Positions 52,020-62,455 of a stretch of 64,000 bases of DNA are shown piece after piece; position 1 is the first letter of the stretch; each line of letters begins with the position of its first letter. Position numbers and translations under genes: made by a program. This DNA is from Leptospira noumeaensis (GTDB lineage Bacteria; Spirochaetota; Leptospiria; Leptospirales; Leptospiraceae): the NCBI RefSeq assembly GCF_004770765.1, contig NZ_RQFK01000026.1, positions 310,001 through 374,000 of the forward strand, in the 5' to 3' direction. Under the pieces are notes generated by a model. The model worked only from the letters and a program-made list of their open reading frames with translations. It was not told the DNA's origin and ran no database searches.

Positions 52020-53161
52020 TGAATCCCATTACCCCTAAAGTTTTATACCAAGAAGCAAATCCTTACGGTTCTTTTACTGCCTTTTTAGAAGATGATGGAA
52101 GAACCATTTATTTATACTTACAATCACATAACAACCCTGAGTGGCCAATGAAAACACTTTGGGTTCGTAACTTAATTGATGCACCCGACGCCCGTGTGGA
52201 TGAGGATTTTGATGTTGGTCTTGCTCCCGTGTTAACCAAATCAGAAATCACAGATCCAAATGCACAAACTTCTCTTACCGAAGACCAAATCCATTTTATT
52301 TGGTCAGAAGAAGGTGATGGAGTGGCATTGTTTGTGGAAGAAGAACTTCAAGCTTATCTTCCTTCTTGGTCAGGGATCAAAGGGATTCATGGATATGCAA
52401 AGTTTGCAAAAGAAGAAGCCCCTACTGCCTCTCCCCTTGGTGATCCAGAAAACGGAGTGATTGCCGAACGAGTGCGGGCCAATCGAAAATTTTGGGAATC
52501 TGTTGCTGAAAAAGATCATTGGAAGAAAGCACAAAAACTGAGATTGGATTTTTTAGAATCAAAACTTGGGAAACATGAAAAGTATTGGTCTGCTGATGGC
52601 GGAAAGTATCCTTCTTTAGGAATCGCATCTTTTTTACCGAAAGAATTTCCTGGGATCAAAATCTTTTCCACGATTGGGATGAGTGTTCAAAACCAACCAT
52701 CCATTGAACTCTATCATAAAGATTATGAAAACTTTTCAAGAATCGAACTCGTATTTGCCATCCAACTTCTAAAAGATACAGAAGATAAATCAGAAACATG
52801 GATCCAACATGTACTCGGAGAAATGGTAAAGTTTCCTTGGAACACAGGAATTTGGTTTGGACATTCACATACAATTCAAAATCCAAGAAAAGATCCTGAC
52901 CAACTCTATCTAGACTTCAATTGGTTCGTTCTACGTAACGTCACAGACGAAATAGAGCAAGGTTCTAAGGAATCACTACCAAACCTTCACGGACTCACTA
53001 CGGAGAATGGGAAACGCGCTAATTTTCTTGTATTAACACCCATCGCAACAGAAGAACGAATTTGTTTTATGCGAGAAGGTTCTGCAAAATTTTGGGAAAC
53101 GTGGAAAAAAGAAGGATATAGTTTCTTTCACGACAGCGAACGAAGGATGTTAGAATTCTAA
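52019..53161 (+). CDS. Suppressor-of-fused (SUFU) domain protein
   Basis: 380 residues. The C-terminal half matches SUFU: IGMSVQNQPSIELYHKDYEN, RIELVFAI and FPWNTGIWFGHSHTI near residue 275. The N-terminal 150 residues, including HFIWSEEGDGVALFVEEELQAYL, look like a separate domain. Bacterial SUFU proteins often act as immunity proteins or in toxin-related loci, but no toxin is visible here. Translation is coupled to the small preceding gene. Confidence 0.8.
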   Translation: MNPITPKVLYQEANPYGSFTAFLEDDGRTIYLYLQSHNNPEWPMKTLWVRNLIDAPDARVDEDFDVGLAPVLTKSEITDPNAQTSLTEDQIHFIWSEEGDGVALFVEEELQAYLPSWSGIKGIHGYAKFAKEEAPTASPLGDPENGVIAERVRANRKFWESVAEKDHWKKAQKLRLDFLESKLGKHEKYWSADGGKYPSLGIASFLPKEFPGIKIFSTIGMSVQNQPSIELYHKDYENFSRIELVFAIQLLKDTEDKSETWIQHVLGEMVKFPWNTGIWFGHSHTIQNPRKDPDQLYLDFNWFVLRNVTDEIEQGSKESLPNLHGLTTENGKRANFLVLTPIATEERICFMREGSAKFWETWKKEGYSFFHDSERRMLEF

Positions 53162-53228
53162 TTTTCTAGATTTTAATTTTAAAAAAATCCGATTCAAACT
53201 CTAAAATCTGACCGTTACTCTAAATGAT

Positions 53229-53810
53229 ATGGCAGAGACGTATACAAAGTACTTCAATTTAGAGTTTGAACCCTTTTCTTTAGAACGAATCCTCGAAGAA
53301 AAACAAGAATCTTCCGGATTTTTCCTCTCTACCGTATTCCAAAAGCGGTTTTCAGAAGAAGTGAACCTCAAACGCCACGAAGATCAGAAACTTTGGATCC
53401 AAACCAAAAATCTTCGTTACGTTGTTTTAGATGGGATTCAGAAAATTTCTGATGAAAATGGAAGACTCGAACCAACCAATATCCTCTACTTACTTGTATT
53501 TTTTGATTTTAATTCCATCACTGAGTATGGATTCGAAGATGTTTGCAACGTTCTCATGAAACGATATGATCTCCCTTCTCTCATCTTAAAAATGCCTGAT
53601 ACAGACCATTTAGAGATCTGGGGCAAGGATCATTCGCGTAAAAGTTATAAAAACGTAGTGCATCCTAACATCGAATCACTGATGAAAGCACTCTTTGATT
53701 CGATCAATAAGAAGGATCATTTCCAATTTATTGGCATGGAAAGAGCCAATTCAGATAAAAAATCGGGATTTTTGATGAGTCGTAGGGGTTTTACAAAGGC
53801 AATTGCCTAA
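53229..53810 (+). CDS. Hypothetical soluble protein
   Basis: 193 residues with no signal peptide or membrane segment. The central DVCNVLMKRYDLPSLILKMPD segment looks helical. No family is recognised. It is followed by a hairpin that terminates the convergent Lys/Ala gene. Confidence 0.6.
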   Translation: MAETYTKYFNLEFEPFSLERILEEKQESSGFFLSTVFQKRFSEEVNLKRHEDQKLWIQTKNLRYVVLDGIQKISDENGRLEPTNILYLLVFFDFNSITEYGFEDVCNVLMKRYDLPSLILKMPDTDHLEIWGKDHSRKSYKNVVHPNIESLMKALFDSINKKDHFQFIGMERANSDKKSGFLMSRRGFTKAIA

Positions 53811-53834
53811 ATTTCGTCTGACTTTACCTCTATA

Positions 53835-53862
53835 AATGAAAAAACCCGCAGGTTTTGCGGGT
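53835..53862 (-). terminator. Terminator of the Lys/Ala peptide gene
   Basis: AACCCGCA and TGCGGGTT form a perfect 8-base stem with a four-base loop; reading the minus strand it is followed by a T-run. It could also stop the convergent plus-strand gene. Confidence 0.85.
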
Positions 53863-53909
53863 TCACACAATCTTACTTCGATAGTTTCGAAGGAAGAATC
53901 GAATCTAAG

Positions 53910-53984
53910 TTATTTCTTAGATTTTTTCTTTGCAGCTTTTTTCTTAGCGGCTTTCTTTTTTGCGGCTTTCTTTTTAGCAACCAT
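53910..53984 (-). CDS. 24-residue Lys/Ala-repeat peptide (histone H1-tail-like)
   Basis: A tiny ORF with ATG at 53984 and TAA at 53910. After Met-Val-Ala it consists of (Lys)3-(Ala)2 repeats, three times, and ends KKKSKK; only Lys, Ala, one Val and one Ser occur. AAGGA lies nine bases before the ATG, and a strong terminator follows 48 bases after the stop, so it is a complete transcription unit. Such Lys/Ala repeats occur in the C-terminal tails of histone H1-like and AlgP-like proteins and bind DNA or RNA non-specifically. As an independent 24-mer this is unusual. Confidence 0.75.
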   Translation of the reverse strand: MVAKKKAAKKKAAKKKAAKKKSKK

Positions 53985-54142
53985 TGTGATCGTCCTTATC
54001 TTTTGATTTCAAAACACGGCTGTCCTTGGCAAACAGAGAGTGAATTGATACGACATAATTAAATCATATCAATTTTAATGTAAAGAAATTTTATTTTTTG
54101 CATGAATTTTTATTCAAAATAAAAAACAGACTAATACACATT

Positions 54143-55162
54143 CTACGAAACTGTGATAACGATCTTACCAATTGTTTGTCCCGATTGAAATGTACGGAGT
54201 GCATCGTGTATCGAATCAAAGGTAAACTCATACCCAATGGTTTGTTTTGGTAGTGATAACATCATTAAATCGGAAAAATGTTTTCGAAGTTCATCAATTT
54301 CATTCCACAACCATATTAAATTGAATCCCATCACCGATTTATTGTCTGAAATCATGGATAATGGATCAATTTTTGGTCTTGTGAGGTAAGAATATGCGAT
54401 GGATAACCAATTTCGGAATGAATGTGATGGTGTGAAGTTCGCACTGCCATAGGTAACAAGTCTTCCCATTGGTGCCAAGAGATCATAACTGTCGTGAAAA
54501 TAACGACCACCTAAACATTCTAAAACTATTTTTAACGGATGTTCTGATAAAATTTTCCTCATCTCTTGTTTAAATTTAGGAGATCTAATGAGAAAATAAT
54601 CATAACCAACGTCTTTTAAGATAGAAAACTTAACGGAATCACCAACAAGACCGATGGTAATTGCTTTTTTTTTCTTCGCAATATGTCCTGCCATGATTCC
54701 GACACCACCAGCAGCACTATGAATCAGAACATGATCTCCTTCTTTCACTTGTCCGAGTGGAACGAGTGCATAGTATGCAGTGAGTGCTTGTACCACAAAT
54801 GCAGCGCCATCTTGCATCGACCAACCCTTAGGCAGAGGGAATACTGTTTTTTCTGAAATGTTTAGATGAGTTGCGTATGCGCCAAACCTTGTCACACCAA
54901 ACACAGAGTCGCCGATCTCAAAATCCTTAACTTTTGGGCCTTTTTTCACGATTTTTCCTGCAAATTCCAATCCGGGAATGAAACTTTCCTTTGGAGTTGC
55001 TGAGTACAAACCATAAATTGCAAATACATCGGCAAAGTTCAGACCAATGGCTTTCACTTCAACGGTAACTTCATCACCTTCTGGTTCACTTAGTGATTCT
55101 GATTTCCTTTGCAGATGATCTAGTGATCCGGTTTTTTCAATGCGGTAGACTTCTCTTAACAT
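54143..55162 (-). CDS. Zinc-free quinone oxidoreductase (MDR family)
   Basis: 339 residues. The medium-chain dehydrogenase pattern is clear: VKAIGLNFADVFAIYGLY, PGLEFAGKIVKKG, the nucleotide-binding IHSAAGGVGIMAGHIAKKK and QTIGKIVITVS at the end. No catalytic zinc ligands are seen, so it is a quinone-oxidoreductase or VAT-1-like enzyme rather than an alcohol dehydrogenase. It diverges from gcvT with a 77-base gap. Confidence 0.9.
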   Translation of the reverse strand: MLREVYRIEKTGSLDHLQRKSESLSEPEGDEVTVEVKAIGLNFADVFAIYGLYSATPKESFIPGLEFAGKIVKKGPKVKDFEIGDSVFGVTRFGAYATHLNISEKTVFPLPKGWSMQDGAAFVVQALTAYYALVPLGQVKEGDHVLIHSAAGGVGIMAGHIAKKKKAITIGLVGDSVKFSILKDVGYDYFLIRSPKFKQEMRKILSEHPLKIVLECLGGRYFHDSYDLLAPMGRLVTYGSANFTPSHSFRNWLSIAYSYLTRPKIDPLSMISDNKSVMGFNLIWLWNEIDELRKHFSDLMMLSLPKQTIGYEFTFDSIHDALRTFQSGQTIGKIVITVS

Positions 55163-55239
55163 AATATCTTAAAAAAAATTCTATTCCATAACGATGAAAC
55201 CATTTTTCCATGGTTCCAGAGTCTGAATGAGAGAGTGCC

Positions 55240-56352
55240 GTGGAATTAAAACAAACCCCTTTACATACAATCCATAAAGAAATGGGAGCCAAGATGGTTC
55301 CTTTTGGCGGTTGGGACATGCCTGTGCAATATACGGGGATCATCCAAGAACATTTAACTACAAGATCCGCTGCGGGACTCTTTGATGTATCCCATATGGG
55401 TGAAATTTTTGTCACAGGGAACGAAGCCGATGTTCTTTCTTTCTTAGAATCAGTCACTTGTAACACCATCACTGGGATGAAAGTAGGCCAAGTGCAGTAC
55501 AATGCAGTGGTAAATGAAAATGGTGGGCTTGTGGATGATATCACTGTTTATAAATTCAGTGATTCAAAGTATATGATTTGTTCGAATGCATCCAATTATC
55601 CAGCAGTAACAAAACATTTAGAAACATATAAAAAAGGGAACGTTACTGTTGTTGATGATAGTAAAAACTGGCATCAAATTGCATTACAAGGCCCAAAAGC
55701 AGATGAAATTTTTTCTAAGTATCTTGGTAAGGATTTAAGTTCTATCCTCTATTATCATTTTGAAGAAATGAATTGGAAAGGTGAAACCATCATCGTATCT
55801 CGCACAGGTTATACGGGAGAAGATGGATTTGAAATTTATACATCCAACACACTCGGTGTCAACATTTGGAAAGATTTGTTAGAAATTGGAAAAGATTTTG
55901 GTCTGGTTCCTGTAGGTCTTGGCGCTCGTGACACACTAAGACTTGAAGCAAAATACCCGCTGTATGGCCATGAACTGAATGCAGAATGGACTCCTGTAGA
56001 ATCCGGAATCAACTTTATCGTCAAAGAAAAACCTGCCCCTTACTTGGGATATACGCGCATCATTGCGGATAAAAAGAATGGTCCCAAACGAAAAGTTGTG
56101 GGGATTCGCCTTTTAGAACCCGGTGTTTTACGAGAAAATTTCCCCATTTTCTCTGCAGATGGGAAAGAAATTGGCAAATCCACATCTGGAACCCACTCAC
56201 CCAGCAGGAAAGAATCCCTAGGACTTGCCATTCTCGACACCGAATTCGCCAAAAACCAAATGGAAGTATTTGTGGAGATTCGTGGACAAAAGAAATTGGC
56301 TAAAGTAGAGACTGGTGCCTTCATCCAAGGCAGTGTCCGAAACAATCGCTAA
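55240..56352 (+). CDS. gcvT: Aminomethyltransferase (glycine cleavage T protein)
   Basis: 370 residues from a GTG start. T-protein landmarks are [37 protein letters not shown] and [12 protein letters not shown], with [17 protein letters not shown] near residue 230. It transfers the methylene of glycine to tetrahydrofolate. It heads the gcvT-H-P operon with 29 bases to gcvH. The 77-base upstream gap shows no glycine riboswitch. Confidence 0.95.
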   Translation: MELKQTPLHTIHKEMGAKMVPFGGWDMPVQYTGIIQEHLTTRSAAGLFDVSHMGEIFVTGNEADVLSFLESVTCNTITGMKVGQVQYNAVVNENGGLVDDITVYKFSDSKYMICSNASNYPAVTKHLETYKKGNVTVVDDSKNWHQIALQGPKADEIFSKYLGKDLSSILYYHFEEMNWKGETIIVSRTGYTGEDGFEIYTSNTLGVNIWKDLLEIGKDFGLVPVGLGARDTLRLEAKYPLYGHELNAEWTPVESGINFIVKEKPAPYLGYTRIIADKKNGPKRKVVGIRLLEPGVLRENFPIFSADGKEIGKSTSGTHSPSRKESLGLAILDTEFAKNQMEVFVEIRGQKKLAKVETGAFIQGSVRNNR

Positions 56353-56381
56353 ACCGAGAGTAGAATCGAAGAGGAAAAATC

Positions 56382-56774
56382 ATGGCAGATACACAAGCAA
56401 GAGATGGATATTATTATACTGAAAAACATGAATGGGTCAAAGTCGAAGGTGACGTGGCTCTGATTGGAATCACTGACTTTGCACAAAATGCACTAGGTGA
56501 TATTGTATTCATCGACCTTCCTAAACCAGGAAAACAAATCAAATCCAAAGACAGTCTAGGAACCATTGAATCGGTCAAAGCTGCCGAAGATTTGTATTCA
56601 CCCATTTCTGGTGAAGTGGTAGAAACAAATGCAAGTCTTGGTTCCAACCCAGCTGCAGTGAATGCGGAACCATTTGATACTTGGATGGTAAAATTAAAAA
56701 ACATCCAAACATCCGAACTCGGAAATCTTTTATCCGCAGCGCAGTACAAAGAATACGTATCGAAATTAGATTAA
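56382..56774 (+). CDS. gcvH: Glycine cleavage H protein
   Basis: 130 residues, full size. The lipoylated lysine is K66 in the segment [15 protein letters not shown], the standard lipoyl-attachment context. It shuttles the aminomethyl group between the P, T and L proteins. Fifteen bases separate it from gcvP. Confidence 0.96.
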   Translation: MADTQARDGYYYTEKHEWVKVEGDVALIGITDFAQNALGDIVFIDLPKPGKQIKSKDSLGTIESVKAAEDLYSPISGEVVETNASLGSNPAAVNAEPFDTWMVKLKNIQTSELGNLLSAAQYKEYVSKLD

Positions 56775-56789
56775 CAGGAGTTTTCTAAA

Positions 56790-59702
56790 GTGAGTTCCCA
56801 AAAGCCTACATCACCTCTCCATTCCCCTTACGAAGAAACATTAGAACCAAGTGATACCTTTCTCCGTCGCCATGTCGGTGTAACAGAAGAAACTGTTTCT
56901 TCGATGCTTAGTACCATTGGTTATAAGGCTTTGGATGATCTAATCAACGATGCGGTTCCGGAAAACATTCGGTTAAAAAAGGAACTCAACTTACCAAATC
57001 CGATTGGAGAATACGCTCTCCAAAGAGAACTTAAGAAAATTGTTTCTAAAAACAAAATCTACAGATCTTATTTAGGACTTGGTTATTATTCTTGTATCAC
57101 ACCTGCCGTGATCCAAAGAAATATTTTGGAAAATCCAGGTTGGTATACGGCTTACACTCCTTACCAAGCAGAAATTGCCCAAGGTCGTATGGAAGCCCTC
57201 ATCAACTTCCAAACCATGATCACTGATTTAACAGGAATGGAAATTGCCAATGCATCTCTTCTAGATGAAGGGACAGCTGCGGCAGAAGCCATGAACATGC
57301 TTTTCTCTTTAAAAGAAGATTCACAAGGAAAATCATTCTTTGTATCACAATCGGTTCATCCACAAACATTGGATGTGATCCGTACTCGTGCGATTCCACT
57401 CGGAATCAATATTGTTGTTGGTTCATTTAAAAAGATGGTTCCTTCCAATGATTTTTTTGGAGCGATAGTACAATATCCTTCTACTGATGGAACCATTTAC
57501 GACTTTAGTGAATTTATAGAAAACCTCCACAAAGTGGGAGGAAAAACCGTTGTTGCTGCTGATCTATTAGCACTTACCATTTTAAAAGCACCTGGTGAGA
57601 TGAATGCCGACGTGGTTGTAGGAACCACACAACGATTTGGATTGCCACTTGGATTTGGTGGTCCACATGCCGGATACTTTGCTACCAAAGAAGAATACAA
57701 ACGAAATATGCCAGGCCGCCTCATTGGAGTATCCAAAGATTCGCAAGGAAAACCTGGTTACCGCCTAAGCCTTCAAACACGAGAACAACACATACGCCGC
57801 GACAAAGCAACTTCTAACATTTGTACAGCGCAAGTGTTACTTGCTGTTTTATCTTCTATGTATGCAGTTTATCATGGGCCAAAAGGTTTAAAACAAATTG
57901 CATCACGAGTCCACCGGATGACAACGATCCTTGCCACTGGTCTTGAAAAACTCGGATACAAAATTATTTCTAATCCTTACTTTGATACCATTCGTGTGGA
58001 ATTGTCTAAAATTTCCTCTGCAGAGATCATTCACTATGCAGAAGAAAGAGAAATCAATATCAGACAGGTTTCTGGTCATGTGATCAGCATCTCTTTAGAT
58101 GAAACAACAAACCTAAAAGATATAAACGACCTTCTTGAAATTTTTAATGAAAACAAGGCGCTTCATTTTCCACTAGAAGATCTAACTAAAAAAGAAGAAT
58201 GGAAAATTCCTGAATTATTAGAAAGAAAATCACAATATCTGACTCATCCTGTCTTCAACAGTTTCCATACAGAAACAGAAATGTTAAGATACATTCGTAG
58301 GCTGGAATCAAAAGATTTATCTCTGACTACATCCATGATTGCACTTGGTTCCTGTACCATGAAACTCAATGCATCGACTGAGATGTATCCTGTTACTTGG
58401 CCTGAACTTTCTAATATCCATCCTTTTGTTCCTGAAAACCAAACAGAAGGATATAGAACACTTTTTAGCCAATTAGAAAAATGGCTTTGTGAAATCACTG
58501 GGTTTGCTGAGGTTTCTCTCCAACCTAACGCTGGTTCGCAAGGAGAATATGCAGGTTTACTTGCCATTCGAAACTACCACCAAAGCCGTAATGATATGCA
58601 TAGAGACATTTGTCTCATTCCTATTTCTGCCCACGGAACGAATCCCGCCTCCGCAGTGATGGCTGGGTTCAAAGTGGTTCCAGTGAATTGTGATTCCAAT
58701 GGAAACATCGATGTAGATGACCTAAAGAAAAAAGCAACCGAATACAAAAACAGTTTAGGTGCCCTTATGGTAACCTATCCTTCCACACATGGTGTGTTTG
58801 AAGCTTCCATCAAAGAAATTTGCCAAACCATCCATGACAATGGTGGGCAAGTGTATATGGATGGAGCCAATATGAATGCACAAGTAGGTCTCACAAGACC
58901 TGGCGATATTGGTGCTGATGTTTGTCATTTAAACCTTCATAAAACTTTTTGTATTCCACACGGTGGTGGTGGGCCAGGTGTTGGACCAATCGGTGTTGCC
59001 GAACACTTAGCACCTTTCCTTCCTGGGCATAGCCTTGTAGAAAATGGATCAAATAACAGCCAGTGGGCGGTCTCTGCTGCTCCTTGGGGATCTGCATCCA
59101 TCATTGTGATTTCTTGGGCATACATTGCCATGCTCGGATTTGAAGGATTACAATTTGCTACAAAGATTGCCATTCTCAATGCAAACTACATTGCTAAAAA
59201 ATTAGAATCTTCCTTCCCAGTTTTATATCGTGGAAACAAAGGTCTTGTAGCTCACGAGTGTATTTTGGATATGCGTGGATTTAAAAAAGGCAGTGGTGTA
59301 GAAGTAGAAGATATCGCCAAACGACTGATTGACTACGGATTCCATTCGCCTACCATGTCCTTCCCTGTTCCTGGAACTCTTATGGTAGAACCTACAGAAT
59401 CAGAATCAAAAGAAGAACTCGACAGGTTCATTGATTCTATGTTAGCGATTGCAAAAGAAATCAGTGATATTGAATCTGGTGTTCTTTCTAAAGAAGATAA
59501 CCCTCTTAAAAATTCTCCTCACACGGCAGATATGGTCATTAGTGATTCTTGGAACCATTCCTATCCAAGAGAACGAGCGGCTTACCCATTACCTTGGTTA
59601 CGCACACGTAAATTTTGGCCAAGTGTTGGTCGCGTGGACAATGTGTACGGAGATCGCAACCTGGTTTGTTCTTGTATTCCCATGGAAGACTACGCGGTTT
59701 AG
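56790..59702 (+). CDS. gcvP: Glycine dehydrogenase (decarboxylating), P protein
   Basis: 970 residues from a GTG start, the fused homodimeric form. The PLP lysine is in [20 protein letters not shown] (Lys718). Two homologous halves, with GPHAGYFA in the first and the glycine-rich loop in the second, are both present. It decarboxylates glycine and loads the aminomethyl group onto GcvH. The operon continues with a ferredoxin 23 bases on. Confidence 0.96.
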   Translation: MSSQKPTSPLHSPYEETLEPSDTFLRRHVGVTEETVSSMLSTIGYKALDDLINDAVPENIRLKKELNLPNPIGEYALQRELKKIVSKNKIYRSYLGLGYYSCITPAVIQRNILENPGWYTAYTPYQAEIAQGRMEALINFQTMITDLTGMEIANASLLDEGTAAAEAMNMLFSLKEDSQGKSFFVSQSVHPQTLDVIRTRAIPLGINIVVGSFKKMVPSNDFFGAIVQYPSTDGTIYDFSEFIENLHKVGGKTVVAADLLALTILKAPGEMNADVVVGTTQRFGLPLGFGGPHAGYFATKEEYKRNMPGRLIGVSKDSQGKPGYRLSLQTREQHIRRDKATSNICTAQVLLAVLSSMYAVYHGPKGLKQIASRVHRMTTILATGLEKLGYKIISNPYFDTIRVELSKISSAEIIHYAEEREINIRQVSGHVISISLDETTNLKDINDLLEIFNENKALHFPLEDLTKKEEWKIPELLERKSQYLTHPVFNSFHTETEMLRYIRRLESKDLSLTTSMIALGSCTMKLNASTEMYPVTWPELSNIHPFVPENQTEGYRTLFSQLEKWLCEITGFAEVSLQPNAGSQGEYAGLLAIRNYHQSRNDMHRDICLIPISAHGTNPASAVMAGFKVVPVNCDSNGNIDVDDLKKKATEYKNSLGALMVTYPSTHGVFEASIKEICQTIHDNGGQVYMDGANMNAQVGLTRPGDIGADVCHLNLHKTFCIPHGGGGPGVGPIGVAEHLAPFLPGHSLVENGSNNSQWAVSAAPWGSASIIVISWAYIAMLGFEGLQFATKIAILNANYIAKKLESSFPVLYRGNKGLVAHECILDMRGFKKGSGVEVEDIAKRLIDYGFHSPTMSFPVPGTLMVEPTESESKEELDRFIDSMLAIAKEISDIESGVLSKEDNPLKNSPHTADMVISDSWNHSYPRERAAYPLPWLRTRKFWPSVGRVDNVYGDRNLVCSCIPMEDYAV

Positions 59703-59725
59703 AAAATTAAGGAAAAGAGAAACCA

Positions 59726-60061
59726 ATGTTTTATGAAAAACATGTTTTTGTCTGTGAAAACCAAAGGGCACCCGGCGAACGGGTGTCTTGCGGAAACCAA
59801 GGTTCCATCGAACTATTAAAACTCCTCAAACAAAAAGCTGCCAAAGCAGGAATCGAATACAAGTTTCGAGTTCAAAAATCTGGCTGTTTGGATCGTTGTG
59901 AACTTGGGCCCATCCAAGTTTCTTACCCGGAAGGGAAATGGTTTGCTATGAAAACCGAAGCCGATGTAGAAACTATTTTACAATATTATCTGAAAACCAA
60001 CCAACCAGAAAAATACAAACACCTAGTCGTTGCAGATGATGCAGTGGCGGAAGAGAAATAG
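59726..60061 (+). CDS. Thioredoxin-like [2Fe-2S] ferredoxin
   Basis: 111 residues. Four cysteines at 10, 22, 54 and 58 match the thioredoxin-fold [2Fe-2S] ferredoxin family (HVFVC...VSCGNQGS...SGCLDRCELGP). It is probably a cytoplasmic electron carrier or Fe-S donor. It sits 23 bases after gcvP with GGAAAAG before its ATG, so it is likely the last gene of the gcv operon. Confidence 0.88.
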   Translation: MFYEKHVFVCENQRAPGERVSCGNQGSIELLKLLKQKAAKAGIEYKFRVQKSGCLDRCELGPIQVSYPEGKWFAMKTEADVETILQYYLKTNQPEKYKHLVVADDAVAEEK

Positions 60062-60161
60062 AGAAAGTGGATTCAGGTTAAGGATTATTTTATCTGATTT
60101 TTACTGAACAAAACCAATCTCCATTCCAAACAAAAAACAGAGATTGGATTTCTATTTATAA

Positions 60162-60776
60162 TCATTCGGTTGGGTAAAGTTTGTCTCTATAGATATCATT
60201 AACAAAATTGTCTGGAACATTTTGATTTGTAATATAATTCAATCTTCTGAATGGCATTACAAAAAGTAGTAACCCTTGTCTAACTTCAATGACATCGTTT
60301 TCATAAGTATATCTCTTAATTTCTTTTCCCTGATTGAATGCAACGAATTCAGTTTTTCCGTTTATCTCTCCGAAAATGGGAAACATTGTACCGGAAAGGA
60401 CAAAAAGAGTGGCAGTCAAATAGAGAGAAACATTTGGTTGCACTCTAGTAGTTACTTCAATATTGACTAAATTTTTACTTTTAATTTTGCTAACATCATC
60501 AAGACCATCCACGTAAACAGTAAACTTGTTTATGCAATTACAGCCAGCAATGATATTTGTAAATACTTGTTTATTCGCTTGATGAACTGCATAACTGACT
60601 TCCGAACGTTCATTAATTGCGTTGTAGTGGTTAAAATATAGTATGAAATCTACGTTCGCGATTTTTTTATCAATTTTTGCAGGATTATATGCAGGGTAAT
60701 CGTTTTTTAAGTAAGTAATACACTGACTTAGAAAACTCATAAGAAAGACTAAACCTATTATTTTGAGATATTTCAT
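60162..60776 (-). CDS. Lipoprotein of unknown function
   Basis: 204 residues with lipobox FLSQC. A hydrophobic segment near residues 115-135 (YLTATLFVLSGTMFPIFG) could anchor the mature protein. The rest is mixed alpha/beta without recognisable domain. It is the first gene of the minus-strand run, AT-rich relative to the gcv operon. The 3' end faces gcv and the ferredoxin. Confidence 0.65.
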   Translation of the reverse strand: MKYLKIIGLVFLMSFLSQCITYLKNDYPAYNPAKIDKKIANVDFILYFNHYNAINERSEVSYAVHQANKQVFTNIIAGCNCINKFTVYVDGLDDVSKIKSKNLVNIEVTTRVQPNVSLYLTATLFVLSGTMFPIFGEINGKTEFVAFNQGKEIKRYTYENDVIEVRQGLLLFVMPFRRLNYITNQNVPDNFVNDIYRDKLYPTE

Positions 60777-60935
60777 TTTGTACCTTTATTTGTTTTTACT
60801 TAAAAGATTGGTAAATTTCGAAAGAGTCAAGATTTTAATTCTGAAATGAATTTTATTCCTTTCTGTTTTAATGGGAAACATGCTTCCCCAAATTGGGAAA
60901 GCAATTCCAACGAATCGAAATATGCTCGCCCTAAA

Positions 60936-60979
60936 TCTAACACCGAGCATTAAAGAGAATGCATTTCTTAACAGTTAGC
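60936..60979 (-). repeat. attC-like inverted element 1
   Basis: Read on the minus strand it starts CTAAC and ends GTTAGAT, which fits the core-site form GTTRRRY, with an inner pair GCAT/ATGC. It lies 25 bases beyond the stop of the lipoprotein gene at 61004, the position of an integron attC site. The unequal arm lengths make this the least certain copy apart from the degenerate one at 62406. Confidence 0.4.
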
Positions 60980-61003
60980 ACAAGTTAAACGAATTTTTGA
61001 AAA

Positions 61004-61669
61004 CTAACGAAGGATTGATTTCAAATCTAAATTTATTTTATACATAACTTTTTTCATTAGCATAGGATGTATTTTTGAGGAAGTAGTTAGGTTGTAATAC
61101 AAACCAATATAATTGGTCTCATTTTCAAGGTAACTATTATTGAAAATAACTCCTCCTGATTTATTTTTAATTATAATTTCTAGATTTAAAATACACTCTG
61201 TCTTAAAAATCGGCGCGCCAAAATACCACGTAAATACTCCAAAAAGTCCCAATCCATACGTAGTATTATATCTATTACATGTATAGGTATTAATTTTTCC
61301 AAAAATATTGAAATCTTCATTATCGGAAGTATTTTCAGAAATAAAGATCTTTTTAAACTGATATTGGTTAGCCAATTCTTTTTTGATAATATCAGCTATA
61401 TAGTATTTGATCGGTGAATTTACGCTTAATGTATCTGCCTCAGGAAAATTCAATTTGGCTCCAGCTGAAAAAACCAAAGGGATCATGGCAAGTATTGAAT
61501 CATCCTTATTTTCACCTTTTCTAAGGTCTTCAAAGATAAAAATTTTTGCCGTTTTATTTATACTAATTTTATCATAATCAAGATGATTTAATTCGTAGTT
61601 TTCTATTGGAATTGTCATACACGAAAGTGTGGTAAGCAAAATCGCGATGTATTTTAATTGGTTTATCAT
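61004..61669 (-). CDS. Lipoprotein of unknown function
   Basis: 221 residues with lipobox TTLSC. A helix-like segment FSAGAKLNFPEAD is followed by a beta-rich chain with YGLGLFGVFTWYFGAPIF near the centre. It loosely resembles Leptospira lipoproteins that bear a LPS-assembly LptE-like fold, but I cannot support that. AT-rich. Confidence 0.65.
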   Translation of the reverse strand: MINQLKYIAILLTTLSCMTIPIENYELNHLDYDKISINKTAKIFIFEDLRKGENKDDSILAMIPLVFSAGAKLNFPEADTLSVNSPIKYYIADIIKKELANQYQFKKIFISENTSDNEDFNIFGKINTYTCNRYNTTYGLGLFGVFTWYFGAPIFKTECILNLEIIIKNKSGGVIFNNSYLENETNYIGLYYNLTTSSKIHPMLMKKVMYKINLDLKSILR

Positions 61670-61733
61670 TTTATTTGCCCTAGATTATATTTTTTCGATC
61701 CCGAATAATGAATATTATGTGACTTTAATTTGC

Positions 61734-62396
61734 CTAGTATTTAACTACATCACATCCTATAAATTTTGAATATTCCAATATAGATTCTAGACTTTTATTG
61801 ACTTCGCTTGGTAGCTCTAGGCGTAGCAGACTTCCACTTTTAGTAATTATTGAGATATTTGTCTTCGAAATTACTTCTAGTTGTCCGTTTTCAAGTCTCA
61901 ATAAATCAATGGAATAGTCTTTATGAAATGCGAAAAAAGATTCTAACAGAAGTATGTTACTTGTGTCATGAATAAATTCATCAAATGGTAGGAAAAAAGA
62001 ATTATCATAATTCTTGTGAAACAAATTATATAAGTGCTCAGGGCAAGATACGTTCCCAAATTGGACTTTGTCTTTATAGTCTATTGAATCGCAGAAGTCA
62101 TATTGGTCTAAAACAAACGAAAAGTAGGATTCAGAACATAGTTTTGGATATTTTTGTTTAAAATTTTCGCAAACTTCCAAAGGTAAAGTGACGGAATTTG
62201 ATTCACATTTAAAAATATAAATAGGTTCAAATGATTTATCGGAAAGTATTGACTTTGAGATTTTCAATTCATTAATTACCGATGCTTTTTCTCTTATGTA
62301 ATAAGCGTTACCAACAGTATATATAAATAGAATAGTATAGATTATTATGAGAAAGGATACTAGGATTATTGTAAGTTTGTATATCTTTTGTTTCAT
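61734..62396 (-). CDS. Membrane-anchored hypothetical protein
   Basis: 220 residues. An N-terminal hydrophobic helix (about 8-29) anchors an otherwise soluble domain containing five Cys, including CESNSVTLPLEVCENF and YKDKVQFGNVSCPEHLYN. No known family. Codon use and AT content match the other genes of this run. Confidence 0.6.
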   Translation of the reverse strand: MKQKIYKLTIILVSFLIIIYTILFIYTVGNAYYIREKASVINELKISKSILSDKSFEPIYIFKCESNSVTLPLEVCENFKQKYPKLCSESYFSFVLDQYDFCDSIDYKDKVQFGNVSCPEHLYNLFHKNYDNSFFLPFDEFIHDTSNILLLESFFAFHKDYSIDLLRLENGQLEVISKTNISIITKSGSLLRLELPSEVNKSLESILEYSKFIGCDVVKY

Positions 62397-62405
62397 TTAA
62401 GTAAT

Positions 62406-62437
62406 GTCGTAAAACGGACTAGCGGAGACGTGAGTGA
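62406..62437 (-). repeat. attC-like inverted element 2 (degenerate)
   Basis: The minus strand contains ACGTCTCCGCTAGTCCGTT, which aligns with TCGTCTCCCCAAGTTCGTT of the element at 63797. It lies just 3' of the DUF5063 gene stop at 62456. The inverted arms are poorly conserved, so this could be a decayed copy. Confidence 0.35.
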
Positions 62438-62455
62438 ATATTTTTTCATATAAAT

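Noticed and set aside
55163..55239. Glycine riboswitch upstream of gcvT
   Set aside because: The gap is only 77 bases and shows no paired glycine-aptamer pattern.
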